Part shown: positions 1 to 7,014 of the stretch, one piece after another
Layout of the letters: the number at the start of each line of letters is the position of its first letter
Position numbering within the stretch: the first letter of the stretch is position 1
Assembly (NCBI GenBank): GCA_002385825.1
Contig: DGEG01000052.1
Span: 516-13,021 of the forward strand
DNA length: 12,506 bases
Source: Firmicutes bacterium UBA3932
GTDB taxonomy: Bacteria; Bacillota; Clostridia; Peptostreptococcales; Anaerovoracaceae
Direction of reading: 5' to 3'
Program-made: the position numbers and the translations under genes
The notes under the pieces: model-generated
What the model was told of the DNA's origin: nothing
Databases searched by the model: none
The model's input: the letters and a program-made list of their open reading frames with translations, nothing else

Positions 1-138
1 GTACGATCTAGACGGCCCGTCCTGCCCGGTTGGCACTTGCTTGTACTCGCCGGAGCGCAACCCTACGCTCCAAAAAATAATACTTCGTAATAGCATCTTG
101 CTTCTTTTTACACTATGCTTTATATATTATATATTATG
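1..138. other. Intergenic segment at window edge, downstream of hutI
   Basis: No gene is supported here. Positions 1-71 are GC-rich, unlike the AT-rich 72-138. They contain a perfect 6-bp inverted repeat, GGAGCG at 52-57 and CGCTCC at 66-71, with an 8-nt loop and an A run at 72-77 beside it. Read on the minus strand the T run comes before the hairpin, so this is not a standard intrinsic terminator for hutI. A weaker minus-strand candidate is the 5-bp pair at 92-96 and 115-119, followed by a TATTTTTT stretch read from about 80 down to 72. The plus strand is open in frame 1 from the edge to about position 108, which could be a gene tail, but it has no recognisable domain. The GC-rich block may be a dispersed intergenic repeat; I cannot test this. 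Confidence 0.3.
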
Positions 139-1395
139 CTATGACAAACATCTGTACTTATCAAATACCAGCTCGCCGTTTTTAATGACCTTTTCAACGA
201 TGTTCACTCCAAAGTGATAGTGCAGGAATTGATAGCCGGGAAACTCCAATATGACCAGGTCCGCCTTCTTTCCCACATCTATGCTGCCGATTTGTTTCTC
301 TCGCTTTAACGCAGCGGCTCCGTTGATAGTCATTGCGGTAACCGCTTCCTCTATGGTCATGCCCATGTATATGGTTGCCAGGGCAAAAAGCAGCGGAATG
401 GAGTTTGTAAAGCAGCTCCCGGGATTGAAGTCCGTGGCCAAAGCTACGGCGCAACCGCTGTCTATCATTTTTCTTGCCTTTGCATAGGGTTCTTTCAGGC
501 TGAAAGCCGTGGCCGGAAGGAGAGTGGCAATGACGCCTCTTTCTGCCAGCTTTGATATGCCCTCATCCGACGCCTGAAGCAGATGATCCGCAGAAACTGC
601 CCCTAACTCTGCGGCCAGTTCGGCGCCTCCCAGGGGAACAATCTCATCCGCATGAAGCTTGATTTCCATTCCGTATTCTCTCGCCGCAAGAAGCAGGCTT
701 CGGGACTGTTCAATGTCAAAAACACCTTCTTCACAAAAAACATCGCAGAATTCGGCAAGTCCTCGATTTGCCACTTCAGGAAGCACTTCCTTTATGATGA
801 AGTCCACATAATCGCCGGTTCTGCCTTTAAACTCTTCAGGAACAGCATGAGCTCCCATAAAAGTGTTTACAATATCCACGGGCTGTTCTTCGTTAAGTGC
901 TTTCATGGCCTCAAGCTGCTTGATCTCCGTATCCCGGTCCAGGCCGTAACCGCTCTTTCCCTCCACGGTGGTCACACCGAAGGCCAGCATGGAGGAGAGA
1001 CGCTTCCTCCCCTCTCGTTTCAACTCTTCCAAAGTGGCTTCCCTTGTGGAAATTGTAGTTGCGTTGATGCCGCCTCCTCGCCGCATGATGTCCATATAGC
1101 TTATGCCGGAAAGCCGCCATGAGAATTCCTCCGCCCGGTAGCCGGTAAAGATCAAATGGGTGTGGGAATCCACAAAGCCCGGTAAAACGGCTTTACCGCT
1201 GCAGTCAATGACCTCTGCACCCGCCGCATGGGGAAGCAGTTCTTCCGTAGTCCCCACAGCAGCGATTATGCCGTCTTCCATCAAGACAGCTCCGTCTTCA
1301 ATAACGTTCAGTTCCTGCATCTCCTTGCCACGCTTAGGGGCAAACCCGCTGCAGGTGACCAATTGGCTGGCGTGTACTAAAATCTTCTTCGACAT
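139..1395 (-). CDS. hutI: Imidazolonepropionase (imidazolone-5-propionate hydrolase)
   Basis: Third enzyme of histidine degradation: it hydrolyses 4-imidazolone-5-propionate to N-formimino-L-glutamate in the cytoplasm. The 418-residue product has the length and layout of the amidohydrolase-superfamily HutI. The metal-binding pair is in DSHTHL (His78, His80), followed by EGKSGYG near 145-151, MGAHAVP with His183, KLHADE with His248, and the metal-ligand Asp322 in ATDFNPGS. The C-terminal GKKADLVIL is typical of the composite beta-sandwich domain. The ATG at 1395 has an AGGA ribosome binding site and lies 25 nt after the ftcD stop, so it is the last gene of the hutH-hutU-ftcD-hutI operon. No frameshift or missing ligand is seen. 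The identification is very secure. Confidence 0.97.
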   Translation of the reverse strand: MSKKILVHASQLVTCSGFAPKRGKEMQELNVIEDGAVLMEDGIIAAVGTTEELLPHAAGAEVIDCSGKAVLPGFVDSHTHLIFTGYRAEEFSWRLSGISYMDIMRRGGGINATTISTREATLEELKREGRKRLSSMLAFGVTTVEGKSGYGLDRDTEIKQLEAMKALNEEQPVDIVNTFMGAHAVPEEFKGRTGDYVDFIIKEVLPEVANRGLAEFCDVFCEEGVFDIEQSRSLLLAAREYGMEIKLHADEIVPLGGAELAAELGAVSADHLLQASDEGISKLAERGVIATLLPATAFSLKEPYAKARKMIDSGCAVALATDFNPGSCFTNSIPLLFALATIYMGMTIEEAVTAMTINGAAALKREKQIGSIDVGKKADLVILEFPGYQFLHYHFGVNIVEKVIKNGELVFDKYRCLS

Positions 1396-1420
1396 TTATA
1401 TCCTGCCTTCCGAATTGCCT

Positions 1421-2326
1421 TTATTCCATTATCCGATTCTCGATGATTTGATCCGCCGAGAAATTCTCAATTCCCAAATAGTATTCCGCACAGTCTATGA
1501 GCGCCTGCTGGGGAACTAATCCGATAACCTCGCTGCCTACTACCGGAACTCCGTATCTGGCAGCTTCCATTTTGACCATTTCAAAAGCGCTGTAAATCGT
1601 TGTCTTGGTGTAATCCGTCAGGTTCATGGACACTTGGGTCTGCTTCCGTTCTTTAAGCTCTACCCCCATGGCCTTGCAATAGCGAAGCCCGCCGCCAAGA
1701 AACCGCACTTTTTTCGCAATTGCAGTGGCAATCTCCAGATTGTCGGTGCCCAGATTCACATTGTAAGCGCAAAGGGGCATCCTGGCTCCTATAGCAACGG
1801 CACCGAAGGTGGGATGAGGAGCCGCCGGGCCGTAATCCGGTGTCCATAGCGATTTGTCCTTCATCTTTTCGGCAAGGCCTTCGTATTGACCCCTGCGCAC
1901 ATCGGCAAGATTCTCTCTATGGGGCGCGGTCGCCGATTTTTCGTAGAGAAATACGGGGATGTCATACTTCTCACCCACTTCTTTACCTACGACTTTAGAC
2001 AGCTCTATGGCATCCTCCATGGTGACATTCTTAATGGGTATGAATGGTACCACGTCAGCCGCCCCCATCCTGGGATGCTGGCCTTCATGCTGATTCATAT
2101 CGATGAGATCCTTTGCGATGCCGATTGCCTCTACTATAGCTTTTCCAAGGGCTTCGGGCTCTCCAATCACCGTTATGACACTGCGGTTGTGGTCCTCATC
2201 GGAAGAATAATCGAGCAGTTTAACGCCATCCTTTCCCCTGAAGGCATCAGCGATTTTCTCCACCTTTGAAAGGTCTCTCCCTTCACTGAAGTTGGGTACA
2301 CATTCCATGATTCTTTTGATTGCCAT
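1421..2326 (-). CDS. ftcD: Glutamate formimidoyltransferase, monofunctional
   Basis: Transfers the formimino group from N-formiminoglutamate to tetrahydrofolate, giving glutamate and 5-formimino-THF. The 301-residue protein matches the N-terminal formiminotransferase half of mammalian FTCD and lacks the cyclodeaminase half, as usual in bacteria. Visible family motifs are MECVPNFSEGRD near the N-terminus, DYSSDEDHNRSV at 39-50, and EGQHPRMGAADVVPFIP, whose His84 corresponds to the catalytic histidine of the family. GSEVIGLVPQQAL lies near 264-276. The reading frame stays open to an ATG at 2398, but the ATG at 2326 is preferred: it has AAAGGAG at correct spacing, the family N-terminus begins there, and it sits one base after the hutU stop (TGA-T-ATG). 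That arrangement implies translational coupling. An enzyme of this type means histidine carbon enters the folate C1 pool rather than being released as formamide. Confidence 0.96.
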   Translation of the reverse strand: MAIKRIMECVPNFSEGRDLSKVEKIADAFRGKDGVKLLDYSSDEDHNRSVITVIGEPEALGKAIVEAIGIAKDLIDMNQHEGQHPRMGAADVVPFIPIKNVTMEDAIELSKVVGKEVGEKYDIPVFLYEKSATAPHRENLADVRRGQYEGLAEKMKDKSLWTPDYGPAAPHPTFGAVAIGARMPLCAYNVNLGTDNLEIATAIAKKVRFLGGGLRYCKAMGVELKERKQTQVSMNLTDYTKTTIYSAFEMVKMEAARYGVPVVGSEVIGLVPQQALIDCAEYYLGIENFSADQIIENRIME

Positions 2327-2327
2327 A

Positions 2328-4370
2328 TCAGTCACTCCTTTTCCTTGCTCTGTACTGTTGGTGGACATAGTCCCTGAGTTTATCTTCATTTTCCGCAATG
2401 AAGGGCAGGGTGATGTGGTTTACATCTCCCATCCGGTTGTATTCCATACATACCTCCACCGCATTCTCATTACGTGCCCAGCCTCTTCTCGCCACGCCGC
2501 CCATCACATCCCAGGGCATGGCGCTCTTAATTATCTCGTCCACTCTTTCACTTCCGTCGAGGACCAGACCGAACCCCCCGTTTATTGCCTTACCTATCCC
2601 TACTCCTCCGCCGTTATGCAGGGCAACCAGGCTCATGCCCCTGGCGCAGTTACCGCCAAAGACATGTGTAGCCATATCCGCCATGATGTTGCTCCCGTCT
2701 TTGATGTTGGAGGTTTCTCTGAAAGGTGAATCTGTGCCTCCCGTATCATGATGGTCTCTGCCCAGCATGATTGGGCCGCATTCGCCGTCGCGAACCAACT
2801 TGTTGAAACGCAGGGCGATCTTCGTTCTGCCCATGGCATCCTGATAGAGGATGCGGGCCTGGGTGCCTACCACCAGCCGGTTCTTCTCCGCATCCCTGAT
2901 CCAGCTGTAATTGTCCCGGTCCTGATACCTGCGGTTGGGGTCGATGCATTCCATTGCAGCCAAGTCCGTTCGCCTCAGATCTTCCGGTTTCCCCGAAAGG
3001 CATACCCAACGGAAAGGTCCGTATCCGTAGTCAAAAAGCCGCGGTCCAAGAATATCTTCCACATAAGATGGGAATATGAAGCCGTCCATTTCGTCCTTGC
3101 CGTTTTTGCAGATTTCCTTAATCCCCGAGTCGTAGATCGCTTTCATGAAGCTGTTTCCGTAATCGAAGAAATATGTTCCCTTGTCAGTAAGCCTCTTTAT
3201 CACCCGGAAGTGACGAGCCAGGGACTCATTAACCAACTGCTTGAACTTCTCTTTATCTTTGGCCAGTAACCGGGTCCTCTCTTCGAAACTTAGACCTTGA
3301 GGACAATATCCGCCGTCATATACAACGTGACATGAGGTCTGGTCGGACATCAGATCGATGTGTATATTCTCACTTTCTGCATATTCCAGCAGATCTACTA
3401 TATTGCCGTAATAAGCGATGGCGATAGCCTTCTTTTCTTTTTTATACTTTTCCGCTCTCTCAAAGGATTCGGCCGGCGTCTCTGCGATTTCGTGGATCCA
3501 GCCCTGTTCAAAGCGCGTTTTTATGCGCGAATAATCCACTTCCGCGATGACGGCCACTCCTCCGGCAATCTCAGCGGCTTTACCCTGAGCGCCGCTCATC
3601 CCGCCGAGCCCGGAGCTCACAAAAAGTATTCCTGCCAAATTTCCGTCGTCGGGAATGCCGAGTTTCAGCCTGCCCGCATTGAGCAGGGTATTGAATGTTC
3701 CGTGTACGATTCCCTGGGGCCCGATATACATCCATCCTCCTGCCGTCATCTGCCCATAGTTGGCCACGCCCAGGGCCGCCGCTCTGTGCCAGTTTTCCTG
3801 ATCATCAAATAGCCCCACCATCAAACCGTTTGTTATAATCACTCTCGGCGATGTTTTGTGAGATTGAAACAGGCCCAGAGGATGTCCCGACGCCACCACA
3901 AGAGTCTGGTTTTCCGTCAGCTCCTCCAGGTATTTCTTGATCAAAAGATACTGCATCCAGTTCTGGCATACCTGTCCGGTTTCACCGTAAGTTACCAGTT
4001 CATAAGGATAAAGGGCCACGTCGAAATCCAGGTTGTTGTCGATCATGACCTGGAAGGCTTTCCCTTCAATGCATTTCCCTTTATACTCATCGATGGGTTT
4101 TGCCTTGATCTGTCCGTAAGGGCGAAAGCGATAGCCGTATATTCTGCCCCTTGTAAGCAGCTCTTCGAGAAATTCCGGAATCAATTCTTCGTGCCATTCC
4201 GGCGGTACATATCTGAGAGCGTTCTTAAGCGCCAATACGGTGTCTTCTTCGCTCAGGGTAAACTCCCTGACCGGGGCCCGCCTTATCCCTTCAACAAAAG
4301 GTTTCTTCGGAGGCAGCTCCCCTCCGAGACGGATTTTCATCGAGTTTGCAATGCGCGCATTATCCAGCAA
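2328..4370 (-). CDS. hutU: Urocanate hydratase, long (about 680-residue) form
   Basis: Adds water to urocanate to form 4-imidazolone-5-propionate, using tightly bound NAD+ as an electrophile. From a TTG start at 4370 the protein is 680 residues, well above the roughly 550 of the classical bacterial enzyme, with about 100 extra N-terminal residues. Diagnostic motifs are YGQMTAGGWMYIGPQGI near 205-221, the NAD-binding glycine-rich SSGLGGMSGAQGKAAEI at 252-268, FDYGYGPFRW at 446-455, LGRDHHDTGG at 536-545, and HNGGGVGIG at 585-593. The position of the classical active-site signature (FQGLPxRICW) reads VVGTQARILY here, with Leu instead of Cys. My recollection is that other long-form enzymes share this. 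TTG is chosen because AGAGGAGGTGA ends 5 nt before it. The next ATG (4340) has no ribosome binding site, and the ATG at 4505 would overlap hutH deeply. Confidence 0.95.
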   Translation of the reverse strand: MLDNARIANSMKIRLGGELPPKKPFVEGIRRAPVREFTLSEEDTVLALKNALRYVPPEWHEELIPEFLEELLTRGRIYGYRFRPYGQIKAKPIDEYKGKCIEGKAFQVMIDNNLDFDVALYPYELVTYGETGQVCQNWMQYLLIKKYLEELTENQTLVVASGHPLGLFQSHKTSPRVIITNGLMVGLFDDQENWHRAAALGVANYGQMTAGGWMYIGPQGIVHGTFNTLLNAGRLKLGIPDDGNLAGILFVSSGLGGMSGAQGKAAEIAGGVAVIAEVDYSRIKTRFEQGWIHEIAETPAESFERAEKYKKEKKAIAIAYYGNIVDLLEYAESENIHIDLMSDQTSCHVVYDGGYCPQGLSFEERTRLLAKDKEKFKQLVNESLARHFRVIKRLTDKGTYFFDYGNSFMKAIYDSGIKEICKNGKDEMDGFIFPSYVEDILGPRLFDYGYGPFRWVCLSGKPEDLRRTDLAAMECIDPNRRYQDRDNYSWIRDAEKNRLVVGTQARILYQDAMGRTKIALRFNKLVRDGECGPIMLGRDHHDTGGTDSPFRETSNIKDGSNIMADMATHVFGGNCARGMSLVALHNGGGVGIGKAINGGFGLVLDGSERVDEIIKSAMPWDVMGGVARRGWARNENAVEVCMEYNRMGDVNHITLPFIAENEDKLRDYVHQQYRARKRSD

Positions 4371-4375
4371 TTGCT

Positions 4376-4386
4376 TCACCTCCTCT
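4376..4386 (-). promoter_or_regulatory. Shine-Dalgarno that sets the hutU TTG start
   Basis: On the minus strand AGAGGAGGTGA follows the hutH TAA stop (4389-4387) without a gap and lies 5 nt before an in-frame TTG (4370-4368). GGAGG to TTG is 8 nt, the ideal spacing. This near-perfect anti-16S match is the reason for calling the non-ATG start. Its position suggests that ribosomes ending on hutH re-initiate on hutU. Confidence 0.75.
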
Positions 4387-5913
4387 TTACTGCAGCGGTC
4401 CCACAACAGACTCCGCTGCCTGCAAGATTGCCCCGCTTCTAAGAAGTTCGGCACATTTTTGCATATCAACATACAGGATCCTGTCCCTTTCAAGGGGCGG
4501 AACATGCCGGCGTATCAGACGGTAAACAGCTTTTCCTGCCGGGGACAGCCCCTCCTGTCCCTGAAATTCCACTGCCTGGGCCGCACACATGGCTTCAATG
4601 GCCAAAACTTCCGTGACATTGTTGAGGATTTCCCTGGCCTTTCTTGCAGCCGTCATTCCCATGCTCACGTGGTCCTCCTGGTTTGCGGAGGAAGGTATGG
4701 AATCTGCGGACGCCGGGTGGGCAAGGACCTTGTTTTCCGACACCAGGGAAGCGGCAGTATACTGGGCGATCATCATTCCGGAATTCAGACCGCCGTTCTT
4801 GATCAAAAAAGCGGGCAGGCCGCTCAAAGCCGGATTCACAAGCCGCTCTATCCTTCTTTCCGATACATTGGCAAGCTCTGCCAGGGCAATACCCAAAACA
4901 TCTAAGCTTATGGCCAGGTATTGACCGTGGAAGTTGCCGCCGGACAAAGCTTCTTCAGTGTCAGAAAATATGAGGGGATTATCCGTTACTGCGTTAAGTT
5001 CATTATCAATGATGTTGCGTACATATGCAATGGCATCCCGGCTGGCGCCGTGAATTTGGGGAATACAGCGGAATGAATAGGCATCCTGTACTCTCAACTC
5101 TCCCTGCCTGCTTATATACCGGCTACCCTCAAACAACCTTCTCATGTTTTCGGCCACCGCCATCTGTCCAGGCTGACGTCTCACCCTGTGAAGCCGTTCG
5201 TCCATGGCATCGGCAATACCGCATTCAGCCTCCATGCTCATAGCCGCAATCACGTCTGCGCTCTTCATAAGCATCTCTGCGTCGGCCAGGGCCAGAGCTC
5301 CCACAGCGCACATGGCAGGTGTACCGTTTATCAAAGCCAGGCCTTCCTTTGAAGTCAGCTTCACCGGTGTAATACCAGCCAACTTCATTGCCTGTTCGCC
5401 GCTCATTAACTCACCTCTATATTTCGCTTCTCCCATGCCGAGAAGCACGAGGGACATGTGGGCCAAAGGAACAAGGTCGCCGCTTGCCCCGAGTGATCCC
5501 TTGGAAGGAATGACCGGTATCACATCTTTATTAAGCATTTCAACCAAAGTCTGGACCGTAGAAACACGTATTCCGGAATAACCGATTGCCAGCGCGTTAA
5601 TTCTGAGCAACATCATGGCTCTGACCACCTCATCAGGCAGAGGCTCTCCTACGCCGCATGCATGGCTCATAATCAGGTTCTCCTGTAGAAGCAGCGTATC
5701 CTGATCGGAGATAGTTACGTCGCTGAACTTTCCGAAACCTGTTGTAAGCCCGTAAACGACTCTCTTCTCTTCAACGCACTTTTCCACCACTTGCCGGGAC
5801 CTGTCAATCGCCGCTATCGCTTCTTCCGACAACCGAACTTTCGCCCCTTTTCTAGCCACTGCAATCAGTTCTTCAACAGTAAGCTTTGCTCCGCCTATTG
5901 AAATGCTTTTCAT
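4387..5913 (-). CDS. hutH: Histidine ammonia-lyase
   Basis: First enzyme of histidine catabolism: it removes ammonia from L-histidine non-oxidatively to give trans-urocanate. The 508-residue length fits the aromatic amino acid lyase family. The Ala143-Ser144-Gly145 triad in GSLGASGDLVPLAH is the precursor of the MIO electrophilic prosthetic group. Tyr54 in YGLTTGFGKF is the family's catalytic tyrosine, and QDAYSFRCIPQIHGASRDA, the NPLIF segment and QEDHVSMGM are further conserved stretches. The ATG at 5913 has a modest GAAGG ribosome binding site. It is the promoter-proximal gene of the hut operon. HutH rather than another lyase of the fold is supported by the three downstream partners. No key residue is missing. 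Confidence 0.97.
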   Translation of the reverse strand: MKSISIGGAKLTVEELIAVARKGAKVRLSEEAIAAIDRSRQVVEKCVEEKRVVYGLTTGFGKFSDVTISDQDTLLLQENLIMSHACGVGEPLPDEVVRAMMLLRINALAIGYSGIRVSTVQTLVEMLNKDVIPVIPSKGSLGASGDLVPLAHMSLVLLGMGEAKYRGELMSGEQAMKLAGITPVKLTSKEGLALINGTPAMCAVGALALADAEMLMKSADVIAAMSMEAECGIADAMDERLHRVRRQPGQMAVAENMRRLFEGSRYISRQGELRVQDAYSFRCIPQIHGASRDAIAYVRNIIDNELNAVTDNPLIFSDTEEALSGGNFHGQYLAISLDVLGIALAELANVSERRIERLVNPALSGLPAFLIKNGGLNSGMMIAQYTAASLVSENKVLAHPASADSIPSSANQEDHVSMGMTAARKAREILNNVTEVLAIEAMCAAQAVEFQGQEGLSPAGKAVYRLIRRHVPPLERDRILYVDMQKCAELLRSGAILQAAESVVGPLQ

Positions 5914-6021
5914 TCGCTTCGCCTTCTTTCAATACATCTTTCCATTAGTGCTTTAATCCGGCACCGTATTATTCCGTTAATTGGTAGTTTTATACAAAAT
6001 AATCCATCTGTAGTTATCTGA

Positions 6022-6050
6022 ATTTTACCATTATTGTTTTGGGCATGCAA
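6022..6050 (-). promoter_or_regulatory. Candidate promoter of the hut operon
   Basis: Between the terminator of the upstream gene and hutH, the minus strand carries TTGCAT (6050-6045) and TAAAAT (6027-6022) with a 17-nt spacer. The -10 is a good match and the -35 is poor, as expected for a promoter needing an activator or relief from a repressor. It would give a leader of roughly 100 nt. A second, weaker pairing, TTGTAT with AATAAT, lies closer to hutH. I saw no clear operator palindrome. Confidence 0.35.
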
Positions 6051-6064
6051 TGAAAGAATTCCAT

Positions 6065-6095
6065 AAAAAAGACGCCTCGCTTTCGCATAGGCGCC
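6065..6095 (-). terminator. Intrinsic terminator after the iron-sulfur protein gene
   Basis: Minus-strand arms GGCGCCT (6095-6089) and AGGCGTC (6077-6071) pair over 7 bp with one G-U wobble. A GC-GAAA-GC tetraloop-capped extension lies inside, and a run of six T follows (6070-6065). It begins about 55 nt past the stop of the gene at 6151 and separates that gene from the hut operon. Confidence 0.85.
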
Positions 6096-6150
6096 TTTTG
6101 CCGACAGGAGAGACAGGAGGTTCTCTCTTCAGCAACTTACATATTTCAGT

Positions 6151-6867
6151 TTATTCAAGGATTTTCCCGTCAGTGGAAATGGTTACAACCTGCCAGGGAA
6201 TCATTTTACCGCAGTTCATGAGAGCCTGCTTCACTGCATGTTCAATTCCCCCACAACAGGGAACTTCCATGCGGGCTACAGTAACGCTTTTAACGTTGTT
6301 CTCGCTAAGGATAGCGGTAAGTTTTTCGGTGTAATCTCCAGCATCCAACTTGGGACAGCCGATGATCGTTATTTTGTTTTTCATGAATTCATTATGGAAA
6401 TTGCCATATGCATAGGCTGCGCAGTCTGCTGCAATCAACAGATTTGCATTGTCAAAGTAGGGTGTATTAACCGGCACTAACTTAATCTGTACAGGCCACT
6501 GCATCAGCTGGCTTTCCGTTTCTGCCGTCTGCACAGGAGCCTCGACGGTGGATGCTTCCCGCTTGCTCGCAAGGCTTCTCGCATGGGTGCCGGGACAGCC
6601 GCAAGCCAAAGGCTGAGCCTCCTGCTTCTTCGCTTCCATTCTTGCCTTCACCGCTTCCTCATCGTAGGGTGCAGCTTCTCTCTCCTCAAAGGAAATGGCG
6701 CCGGTGGGACAAACAGGCAGGCAATCGCCCAATCCGTCACAATAATCGTCACGGATCAGCTTCGCTTTACCTTCTATCATGGCAATGGCTCCTTCATGGC
6801 ATGCATCCGCGCAAAGTCCGCATCCGTTGCAAAGGTCCTCATCAATTTTAATAATCTTTCTTATCAT
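6151..6867 (-). CDS. 4Fe-4S ferredoxin-type protein with C-terminal cysteine-rich domain
   Basis: Cytoplasmic iron-sulfur protein of 238 residues, probably an electron carrier or redox-sensing partner; its substrate is unknown. Residues 13-23 form a full cluster motif C-x2-C-x2-C-x3-C (CNGCGLCADAC). The second motif at 43-54 (CDGLGDCLPVCP) has Leu46 where the second cysteine is expected, leaving three cysteines. From memory, a CDGLG form recurs in relatives, so this is likely a family trait. A variable linker with C89 and C91 follows. A C-terminal domain has ADCAAYAYGNFH near 148-158, IIGCPKLD near 168-175, and VPCCGG with the C204-C205 pair. The start at 6867 is preferred over the ATG at 6882 because GGAGGAG is correctly spaced before it and the earlier ATG overlaps that site. 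It is divergent from a Crp/Fnr regulator, the likely controller. Comparable proteins are often found near hybrid-cluster proteins, but none is in view. Confidence 0.85.
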   Translation of the reverse strand: MIRKIIKIDEDLCNGCGLCADACHEGAIAMIEGKAKLIRDDYCDGLGDCLPVCPTGAISFEEREAAPYDEEAVKARMEAKKQEAQPLACGCPGTHARSLASKREASTVEAPVQTAETESQLMQWPVQIKLVPVNTPYFDNANLLIAADCAAYAYGNFHNEFMKNKITIIGCPKLDAGDYTEKLTAILSENNVKSVTVARMEVPCCGGIEHAVKQALMNCGKMIPWQVVTISTDGKILE

Positions 6868-6921
6868 GTTTTTCTCCTCCATTATTTACGCTTAATTTCT
6901 CAAATTTCATTGAAAGTTTAT

Positions 6922-6931
6922 GGTTGAAACC
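6922..6931. promoter_or_regulatory. Palindromic operator candidate in the divergent region
   Basis: GGTTGAAACC reads as GGTT-N2-AACC, a perfect 4-bp inverted repeat. A wider GTTT-N7-AAAC pair overlaps it at 6916-6930. It sits 6 bp upstream of the -35 box of the regulator promoter, centred near -46 from the expected transcription start, and also lies upstream of the iron-sulfur gene. This is a reasonable site for autoregulation by the adjacent Crp/Fnr protein. The palindrome is seen; its function is inferred. Confidence 0.35.
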
Positions 6932-6937
6932 TTAGTC

Positions 6938-6966
6938 TTGAAATTGTTTTCTATAAATACTATAAT
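6938..6966 (+). promoter_or_regulatory. Sigma-A promoter of the Crp/Fnr regulator
   Basis: TTGAAA (6938-6943) and TATAAT (6961-6966) are separated by exactly 17 nt. Transcription would start near 6973, giving a leader of about 40 nt before the ATG at 7015. Confidence 0.8.
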
Positions 6967-7014
6967 TAAGCTCAACCCTATGGTCTGTTGTAGTTGCAAC
7001 AAAGGAGGAAATTT

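Noticed and set aside
2327..2398. Upstream ATG at 2398 as the start of ftcD
   Set aside because: It would overlap hutU by 71 bases, adds residues with no family similarity, and lacks the good ribosome binding site seen before 2326.
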